From assembly GCA_903911455.1 (NCBI GenBank), contig CAIWDQ010000042.1:1-5161 (forward strand): a DNA stretch of 5,161 nucleotides. The letters run 5' to 3'. Each line of letters starts with the position of its first letter. The first letter of the stretch is position 1. A program made the translations under genes and the position numbers. A model generated the notes under the pieces. The model did not search any database and was not told the origin of the DNA. It worked only from the letters and a program-made list of their open reading frames with translations. The stretch comes from an uncultured bacterium (GTDB taxonomy: Bacteria > Bacteroidota > Bacteroidia > Bacteroidales > JACABE01). Below are positions 1 through 5,161 of this stretch, piece after piece.

Positions 1-1043
1 CACTAATTAGTTTTACAGGTACAGGAACTTCGTATGATTGGACAAATGATAATATATCTATAGGGTTAGCAGCAAGCGGTTCTGGCAATATTGGTTCATT
101 TACAGCAACTAACACAGGTACAACTCCAGTTGTGGCAACAATAACAGTAACACCTAAATATACAAATGCAGGAGTAACTTGTTCAGGTATTCCAAAGACT
201 TTTACAATAACAGTAAATCCAACGCCAACAGTGAATCAGCCATCAAATTTGGTATATTGTAATGGAGATGCAACCACACTAATTAGTTTTACTGGTACAG
301 GAACTTCGTATGATTGGACTAATATTAACACTTCCATAGGATTAACAGCTAGCGGTTCGGGCAATATTGTTTCATTTACAGCAACCAACACAGGTACAAC
401 TCCAGTTGTGGCAACAATAACAGTAACACCTAAGTATACATTTGGCGGTAAAACTTGTTCAGGTATTCCAAAGACTTTTACAATAACATTAAACCCAACG
501 CCAACAGTAAATCAGCCATCAAATTTGGTATATTGTAAAGGAGATGCAACAGCAATAATTAGTTTTACAGGGACAGGTACATTTTATGACTGGACAAATG
601 ATAATATTTCTATAGGATTAGCTGCAAGCGGTTCTGGCAATATTGGTTCATTTACAGCAACCAACACAGGTACAACTCCAGTTGTGGCAACAATAACAGT
701 AACACCTAAATATACAAATGCAGGAGTAACTTGTTCAGGTATTCCAAAGACTTTTACAATAACAATAAACCCAACGCCAACAGTGAATCAGCCATCAAAT
801 TTGGTGTATTGTAAAGGAGATGCAACAGTACTAATTAGTTTTACGGGGACAGGAACTTCGTATGATTGGACAAATAATAATACATCCATAGGATTAACAG
901 CTAGCGGTTCTGGCAATATTGTTTCATTTACAGCAACCAACACAGGTACAACTCCAGTTGTAGCAACAATTACAGTGACACCTAAATATACAAATGCAGG
1001 AGTAACTTGTTCAGGTATTCCAAAGATATTTACAATTACTGTT
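1..1043 (+). repeat. Tandem array of 276-bp (92-aa) PKD-like repeats, 3 full copies plus a partial one
   Basis: Copy 1 (partial) covers 1-215, copy 2 216-491, copy 3 492-767 and copy 4 768-1043, all in frame and without indels. The motif AATTAG recurs at 5, 281, 557 and 833, exactly 276 bp apart. Each unit starts NPTPTVNQPSNLVYC, passes through ISFTGTGT, YDWTN, SGSGNI and TPVVATITVTPKYT, and ends TCSGIPK followed by FTIT. A 47-nt block is identical in copies 1, 2 and 3 (111-157, 387-433, 663-709). Copies 1 and 3 share 102 identical nt (111-212 and 663-764). Each full unit carries two cysteines, 66 residues apart (for example C86 and C152). The array runs off the left edge, so the total copy number is unknown. 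The sequence resembles the PKD-like repeats common in Bacteroidota surface proteins; I assign it by appearance only. At 1044 the protein changes to a non-repeated NPLPSIDS segment. Confidence 0.95.
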
Positions 1044-3308
1044 AACCCCTTACCTTCAATTGATAGTGCTGTTATTACAGGAACTTTTAATCCAACTACT
1101 AATTGTAATATAATATGCCCAACACAAACTTTACAATTACATATTAGTTACTCAGGAAATCCAGATAGTATAACTGTATGTTGGGGAAATAATGGATCAA
1201 ATTATAATTATATTTTTTATCCTACTTCTCCTTCTGGAATTATAAATGTTATTAGCCCAGCTTATAATAATATTACAAATTTTCCTATTTTTTATAATAT
1301 TAGAGTAGCTGCAGTTAATGATTGTGGGAAAGATATTATTTTTAAATGTTTAAAAGTGGATGTAAATACTATAAGTGCCGGATTTACTAAAAATAAAACT
1401 TCTATATGTGCAGATAATGAATGTGTTCAATTTACAAACACTTCATTAGGTGCAACTAGTTATGATTGGAATTTTGGAGATCCACTTAGTCCTCCTAATA
1501 CTTCAAATTCACCCAATCCACCATGTCATTATTACAATACCCCAGGCCCAAAAACAATTACATTAACAGCCTATGCAAATTGCCCTTATGATTTAACACT
1601 ACCATTAGTTTCGAGTACATACACTGATGTGGTTATTGTTAAACCAAATCCAAAACCTGATTTTACTTTTAATGATAATCAATGTTCCAGAAATGAAATA
1701 GTAAATTTCGTTGGTGTACCTGCTGCTTGTACTGGAAATCCTTATATTTGGGAAATTGGAGGAAATCCTTATCCTACATCATTAGCACAAATTAATCATA
1801 CATTTTCAAATTCAGGAGATTCGGTTGTAAAACTAACAATGTATAATCAAAATGGCTGTTATAATGATATTTCTAAAACAGTTCACATTAACCATACTCC
1901 TATTGCTAAGTTTGATATTAATACATTTCCTGATTCTGTGGGTTGTAGTCCTTTTAATGTTTCAATTGCAAATAAAACTGATACTACTTATTCAGGAATT
2001 TATACTTGGTTATGGGATTTAGGAAATGGGAATACTTCAAGTAGTGGTAATCCACCATCTCAAATATATACAAATAATGATTCTGTAAATTGTATGGATA
2101 AACCTTATATTGTTAAGTTAAAAGCATCACTTGAGTATAATATTATACCAATGGTTATTAAATATTGTTATGATTCGGTTTTTCATTCATTAATAGTTCA
2201 TCCAACTCCAATTGCAAGAATTACTTATTCAGATTCATCTTCTTGTAGTTTTATTACTCCACATACTGTTTTATTCAACTCTATTAATAGTAAATGCGCT
2301 TCAAATTTTGATTGGTCCATTAATGGGTCTTCTTTTTTATCAGGAAATACTACAAATTATCCATTTTTAGCACCTGGAATTTATAATATTTTATTAAGAA
2401 GTAGTAAGGTATATGGATCACTAACATGTTATGACTTTGATAATATACAATATACTATATATCCTAATTGGAAAGATTCAATTAATATAAGCCCCCTAAT
2501 GGATTGCGATCCTCTTAATGTTCATTTTCAATTAAATTATTCAGGACTTAATTATTTAATCAAAACAGATGAGACTCCACCTTTTGATACAACAGCAACA
2601 AATTTTTGGCATATTTTCCGTAATATAACTATTACTAATACACCTAAAAATTATACAATTAAAATATATGCAAGTCCAAATAGTGGTGGTTGTGAAGATA
2701 GCATAATTTTAAATAATATAATCCAAGTTGATCCAGTTGCTAAAGCTAAATTTGGAAATAAACATTTCCCACTACCTTTCCCTGATTTATGGAATGTTGA
2801 ATTTTCAGACTCTTCTGTTAATACTACTATTTGGAATTGGGGATTTGGGTATAATAATGCTACATCTCAAATAGAAAATCCAACTTATTCATACCCAAGA
2901 AAAGATTGTTATCTTGTTACACTTACAGCAAATAATCAATATAATTGTCCGGATATTGATACTAGTGAAATTTGTTTGAATAGTTTATGGGGATTGTTTA
3001 TTCCTAATGCATTTCAACCTGGTAATTTAAATCCAGATATAGCAAATTTTAAAGCTTATGGAGAAGGATTGGTTGAATTTAATCTTCAGGTTTTTGACAG
3101 GTGGGGTAATAAAATATGGGAAACATCAAAATTAGTTGATAAAAGTCCTGTTGATTTTTGGGATGGTACAACAAATGGCAAAAATATGCCAATAGGATCA
3201 TATGCCTGGAAAGCTTATGGGAAATTTGTAGATGGCAGTACCTGGTTAGGAATGAAACAAATTGATGGGAAATATAGACCAAATGGAACAGTAACTATTA
3301 TCAGATAA
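1..3308 (+). CDS. Giant repeat/PKD-domain surface protein with T9SS type B (gliding-motility-type) C-terminal sorting domain, 5'-partial
   Basis: The frame is open from the left edge (first complete codon at 3), so the start and signal peptide lie outside the window; 1101 residues are visible, with residue n at nucleotide 3n. Residues 1-347 are three and a bit copies of a 92-residue PKD-like repeat. Residues 348-457 look like an unassigned Ig-like stretch. Six non-identical PKD-like modules follow, at about 458-546 (YDWNFGD at 487-493), 551-634, 635-736 (WLWDLGNG at 669-676), 737-820 (FDW at 769-771), 821-911 (CDPLNVHF from 835) and 912-993 (WNWGFG at 944-949). Residues 996-1101 form the type B sorting domain: FIPNAFQP from 999, FDRWGNKIW from 1031, WDGT at 1053, GSYAWK at 1065, and a GTVTIIR end. 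In the family such domains direct export through the outer membrane by the type IX secretion system; the PKD-like modules usually form an extracellular stalk or adhesive surface. The ligand is unknown. Gene 2 begins 3 nt after the stop. The family call is strong; adhesin is an inference. Confidence 0.93.
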   Translation, partial: LISFTGTGTSYDWTNDNISIGLAASGSGNIGSFTATNTGTTPVVATITVTPKYTNAGVTCSGIPKTFTITVNPTPTVNQPSNLVYCNGDATTLISFTGTGTSYDWTNINTSIGLTASGSGNIVSFTATNTGTTPVVATITVTPKYTFGGKTCSGIPKTFTITLNPTPTVNQPSNLVYCKGDATAIISFTGTGTFYDWTNDNISIGLAASGSGNIGSFTATNTGTTPVVATITVTPKYTNAGVTCSGIPKTFTITINPTPTVNQPSNLVYCKGDATVLISFTGTGTSYDWTNNNTSIGLTASGSGNIVSFTATNTGTTPVVATITVTPKYTNAGVTCSGIPKIFTITVNPLPSIDSAVITGTFNPTTNCNIICPTQTLQLHISYSGNPDSITVCWGNNGSNYNYIFYPTSPSGIINVISPAYNNITNFPIFYNIRVAAVNDCGKDIIFKCLKVDVNTISAGFTKNKTSICADNECVQFTNTSLGATSYDWNFGDPLSPPNTSNSPNPPCHYYNTPGPKTITLTAYANCPYDLTLPLVSSTYTDVVIVKPNPKPDFTFNDNQCSRNEIVNFVGVPAACTGNPYIWEIGGNPYPTSLAQINHTFSNSGDSVVKLTMYNQNGCYNDISKTVHINHTPIAKFDINTFPDSVGCSPFNVSIANKTDTTYSGIYTWLWDLGNGNTSSSGNPPSQIYTNNDSVNCMDKPYIVKLKASLEYNIIPMVIKYCYDSVFHSLIVHPTPIARITYSDSSSCSFITPHTVLFNSINSKCASNFDWSINGSSFLSGNTTNYPFLAPGIYNILLRSSKVYGSLTCYDFDNIQYTIYPNWKDSINISPLMDCDPLNVHFQLNYSGLNYLIKTDETPPFDTTATNFWHIFRNITITNTPKNYTIKIYASPNSGGCEDSIILNNIIQVDPVAKAKFGNKHFPLPFPDLWNVEFSDSSVNTTIWNWGFGYNNATSQIENPTYSYPRKDCYLVTLTANNQYNCPDIDTSEICLNSLWGLFIPNAFQPGNLNPDIANFKAYGEGLVEFNLQVFDRWGNKIWETSKLVDKSPVDFWDGTTNGKNMPIGSYAWKAYGKFVDGSTWLGMKQIDGKYRPNGTVTIIR

Positions 3309-3311
3309 ATT

Positions 3312-4379
3312 ATGAGAATTAAGAAAATACTATTTTTAATTTTATTGTTATTAATTGGATTTAATGCTTTTAGTCAGGATCCAAGTTTTTCTCAATTTTA
3401 TTTTAACCAAACCTATTTTAATCCTGCTTTTGCAGGAATAAGTGGTGGCACAAATGCGGGAATAACATATAGAAGGCAATGGATTAATTTGCCAGGTAAA
3501 TTTGAAACTTTTTTTTTAAATTTAGATTCAGATTTACCCAGTGTTAATAATATAGGTGGATATGGTATAAATGTATTTAGGGATGTACAAGGAGAAGGTT
3601 TTTTAACAACAACAGGTGCAAGTTTGATGTCGAATGTAATAATACAAACTCATAAAAGTGCATATCTTAAGTTTGGTGTTTCTTTATCTATGTATAGTAA
3701 AACTGTAGATTGGTCTAATTTTACATTTGGAGATCAGTTAGATCCAGTTCTTGGAATAATAAGACCTACAGGATTTAAAGCTCCTACTGATGTAGATAAT
3801 ATTTTCCCGGATTTAACATTTGGGACTCTTTATTTATTTGGACATACTATAAGCAACCGCAATACTAGAAAAGATAATTATAATGGAATTATTGGTTTTG
3901 CAATACAACATATAAATGAACCAAACGAGTCCTTTTTAGGTCAAAATTCAAAATTACCCATGAAACTTGTTTTTCATGCAAATTTAAATATTGCAATTAA
4001 TCATGATGCTGACATGATCTTCTCACCTTGTGTTGTTTATGAAAGACAAAAAGTATTAAATATTGATTTTAATAGTATGAATACATTATTTGGAGGATTT
4101 AATATTTATTGGAATGGTTTTTTTATTGGCCCATGGACAAGATTTTTTAGCAATTCTGATGCAATTATATTTAATGTGGGTATAATACAAGGTAATAATG
4201 ATAAAAGGAGTAATAATTTTAGGTTTTCGTATAGTTATGATTTAACTATTTCAAGCTTGAGTAGCCGTGCAACCGGAGGATCTCATGAGATCTCCTTCAA
4301 TTATTATTTTCATAAAGAGAAGAAAACTAGAAGTAAAGGACATGTTTATAACCCACCTCCATGTCCAACTTTTAATTGA
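3312..4379 (+). CDS. PorP/SprF family type IX secretion system membrane protein
   Basis: A 355-residue protein of the usual family length. Residues 1-21 are a signal peptide: basic MRIKK, a hydrophobic core rich in Leu/Ile, then a cleavage-like AFS before Q22. The mature N-terminus has the family hallmark QDPSFSQFYFNQTYFNPAFAG (from Q22), where QDP..SQFY..P...NPA.AG is the recognisable pattern. Alternating polar and aromatic stretches fit an outer-membrane beta-barrel, and the last strand appears to be GSHEISFNYYF, followed by a basic tail ending CPTFN, also typical of the family. Members assist T9SS export; SprF of Flavobacterium johnsoniae is needed for secretion of the adhesin SprB, and SprF-like paralogs are commonly paired with type B sorting-domain proteins. 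The ATG lies 3 nt after the stop of the upstream cargo gene, so co-transcription and possibly coupled translation are likely. Whether this is the core PorP or a cargo-specific paralog cannot be read directly, but the pairing favours a dedicated SprF-like role. A run of nine T at 3509-3517 lies within the coding sequence. Confidence 0.93.
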   Translation: MRIKKILFLILLLLIGFNAFSQDPSFSQFYFNQTYFNPAFAGISGGTNAGITYRRQWINLPGKFETFFLNLDSDLPSVNNIGGYGINVFRDVQGEGFLTTTGASLMSNVIIQTHKSAYLKFGVSLSMYSKTVDWSNFTFGDQLDPVLGIIRPTGFKAPTDVDNIFPDLTFGTLYLFGHTISNRNTRKDNYNGIIGFAIQHINEPNESFLGQNSKLPMKLVFHANLNIAINHDADMIFSPCVVYERQKVLNIDFNSMNTLFGGFNIYWNGFFIGPWTRFFSNSDAIIFNVGIIQGNNDKRSNNFRFSYSYDLTISSLSSRATGGSHEISFNYYFHKEKKTRSKGHVYNPPPCPTFN

Positions 4380-4449
4380 TAATAAAATTAAAAATGTTGA
4401 GTTTATACTTTGAAAAATATTTAAACAAACTTCATTTTAATTGTTGCTT

Positions 4450-4914
4450 ATGATAAGAATTGACAATTCATGTTTCCTTTTATTTATTGAACCACCCAAA
4501 TGGAGGAAACGATTATGGGCAAAAAATGATGAAACTACTCAGATAATGCAAGTAGCATTAAATGAAGCAAGACATGGTACTTCAAATTTTGATAAGATTG
4601 ATGAATATCCACATTTTTGGATTGGGAAATACTATAAAAATAACTCTGAAATTAAATTAAAGAAAAGGCCAATTATGCATGATTTTCTTTTAGAAAATTG
4701 TATGATTACAAATAGTAAAGCTGTATGTTATCTCCAATATTATAGAAGTTCAATCCCTAAGTCTGAATATAGAAAAGTTAAAGCATTAATTGAATTCTAT
4801 AAGGAGAAATATAAGGATCAACCAGAAAAACTTATCCCTAAAAAAAAGAAGAAAATGACTAAAGAAATGAGAAGGGAAATAAATCGTTTATTAGGGGGTT
4901 GTGAATTATGTTAA
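4450..4914 (+). CDS. Hypothetical basic protein with C-terminal CxxC
   Basis: I do not recognise this 154-residue protein. The start was set at ATG 4450; an in-frame TTG at 4441 would add three residues, and a stop sits just before it at 4438-4440. No Shine-Dalgarno is visible, as is usual in Bacteroidota. There is no signal peptide or membrane segment; the N-terminal SCFLLFIEPP is short and is followed at once by charged KWRKRLW. The middle is mixed, with aromatic clusters (YPHFWIGKYY). The C-terminal third is predicted helical and strongly Lys/Arg-rich (EFYKEKYKDQ, PKKKKKMTKEMRREINRLL), and the last four residues are CELC (C151, C154). It looks cytoplasmic and could bind nucleic acid or a metal, but that is a guess from composition. 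It follows the PorP/SprF gene by 70 nt on the same strand with no convincing terminator between, so read-through is possible. Length, codon use and a sensible amino-acid mix support a real gene. Confidence 0.65.
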   Translation: MIRIDNSCFLLFIEPPKWRKRLWAKNDETTQIMQVALNEARHGTSNFDKIDEYPHFWIGKYYKNNSEIKLKKRPIMHDFLLENCMITNSKAVCYLQYYRSSIPKSEYRKVKALIEFYKEKYKDQPEKLIPKKKKKMTKEMRREINRLLGGCELC

Positions 4915-4925
4915 AAATATATTCA

Positions 4926-4969
4926 ACTGTAAATAACTTATAAATGCACAAATATTATAATATTACAGT
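4926..4969. repeat. AT-rich nested inverted repeat just after the hypothetical gene
   Basis: ACTGTAA at 4926-4932 and its reverse complement TTACAGT at 4963-4969 flank a 30-nt spacer that contains most of a perfect 14-bp palindrome, AATATTATAATATT at 4951-4964. The outer arm and the palindrome overlap by 2 nt, so both stems cannot form fully together. It begins 12 nt after the stop of the upstream gene, which fits a 3'-end structure or a dyad operator. No T-tract follows it directly. Such short AT-only palindromes can arise by chance in this composition. Confidence 0.3.
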
Positions 4970-4987
4970 AAATAATAAATGATTTGC

Positions 4988-5020
4988 AATGATTATTTAA
5001 GTTAAGAATAATTATTTTTT
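4988..5020 (+). terminator. Candidate Rho-independent terminator, AT-only stem
   Basis: AATGATTATT (4988-4997) pairs along its whole length with AATAATTATT (5007-5016), with a single G-U pair, around a 9-nt loop. The right arm runs into six T at 5015-5020. The hairpin lies 73 nt after the stop of the hypothetical gene and 43 nt before the end of the convergent gene on the other strand, which is where a terminator is expected. The stem has no G-C pair, so it is weak. On the minus strand no T-tract follows the hairpin, so it would act mainly for the + strand genes. Confidence 0.4.
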
Positions 5021-5063
5021 CACAGCCGAACGAAAGTTTTATAAAATTAGCAATATAGACACC

Positions 5064-5161
5064 TTAAGTATTGGTTGACAATAGTAATATTTCTTGAGTT
5101 TGGAATTTATCTCTATCAAATAATGTTTTTTCAAGCGGTTTAGGTACTTTCATAACTATGG
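5064..5161 (-). CDS. Probable C-terminal end of a convergent gene, 5'-partial at the right edge
   Basis: Reading the minus strand from the right edge gives an open frame ending at TAA (5066-5064), with about 32 visible codons. From an internal ATG at 5153-5151 it reads MKVPKPLEKTLFDRDKF and then QTQEILLLSTNT. The mix of charged and hydrophobic residues and the AT-rich but balanced codons look like real coding sequence rather than a chance frame, and the frame is still open at the edge. An AT-rich frame of this length can also occur by chance. It is too short to assign a family. If real, it converges on the + strand genes, with about 150 nt between the two stops that hold the candidate terminator. 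Confidence 0.45.
   Translation of the reverse strand, partial: IVMKVPKPLEKTLFDRDKFQTQEILLLSTNT

Noticed and set aside
132..134. GTG as the start of the large gene
   Set aside because: The frame is open to the left edge and residues before it are repeat sequence matching copies 2-4, so this GTG is an internal Val codon.
1..1043. Repeat array considered as CRISPR or mobile-element repeats
   Set aside because: The units are 276 bp, contiguous without spacers, and translate in frame as protein domains.
3079..3282. 67-codon open frame on the minus strand
   Set aside because: It lies wholly opposite the conserved sorting domain of the large protein and has no recognisable content; a shadow frame.
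4370..4393. 8-bp hairpin TTTTAATT/AATTAAAA over the stop of the PorP/SprF gene
   Set aside because: The stem is all A-T and no T-tract follows, so it is not a convincing terminator.
4404..4412. TATACTTTG, similar to the Bacteroidota -7 box (TAnnTTTG)
   Set aside because: TA is one base too close to TTTG, and no TTTG/TTG element lies at a proper distance upstream.
4441..4449. TTG at 4441 as the start of the hypothetical gene
   Set aside because: ATG at 4450 is nearby, and only three residues would be gained.
4394..4453. 19-codon frame starting ATG 4394 whose TGA overlaps the ATG at 4450
   Set aside because: The overlap resembles translational coupling or a frameshifted N-terminus, but the peptide is too short and unsupported; chance is likely in AT-rich DNA.

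Overview
This window looks like an AT-rich Bacteroidota genome. The evidence is a type IX secretion system (T9SS) cargo protein with a gliding-motility-type (type B) C-terminal sorting domain, a PorP/SprF-family protein directly behind it, and no Shine-Dalgarno-like sequences before the starts. No rRNA, tRNA, CRISPR array, transposase or integrase is visible.

Layout. (1) Positions 1-3308, + strand: the 3' part of a very large secreted, probably surface-attached protein whose start lies left of the window; 1101 residues are visible. It opens inside a tandem array of 92-residue (276-bp) PKD-like repeats (1-1043). An Ig-like stretch, six non-identical PKD-like modules and the C-terminal sorting domain follow. 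(2) Positions 3312-4379, + strand: a 355-residue PorP/SprF-family outer-membrane protein, only 3 nt after the stop of the large gene. (3) Positions 4450-4914, + strand: a 154-residue basic protein of unknown function ending in a CxxC motif. (4) Positions 4915-5063: an AT-rich gap with a probable weak hairpin terminator. (5) Positions 5064-5161, - strand: probably the last ~32 codons of a convergent gene that enters from the right edge.

How the genes work together. The first two genes form a recognisable pair: a repeat-rich T9SS substrate with a type B sorting domain, and the PorP/SprF-like partner that such substrates typically need for export or surface attachment (as SprB and SprF in Flavobacterium johnsoniae). 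The third gene may share the transcript or be independent; nothing in it links it to secretion.

The most notable structure is the repeat array. Its period is exactly 276 bp, neighbouring copies share long identical DNA runs, and there is an alternating A-B-A-B pattern of variant residues. Copy 2 has a divergent patch, and homogeneity decays at the 3' edge of copy 4. This points to recent duplication or gene conversion inside an adhesin-like gene. I see no clearly new biological system; the gene pair is of a known kind, and the repeat dynamics and the unknown third gene are the parts worth a second look.
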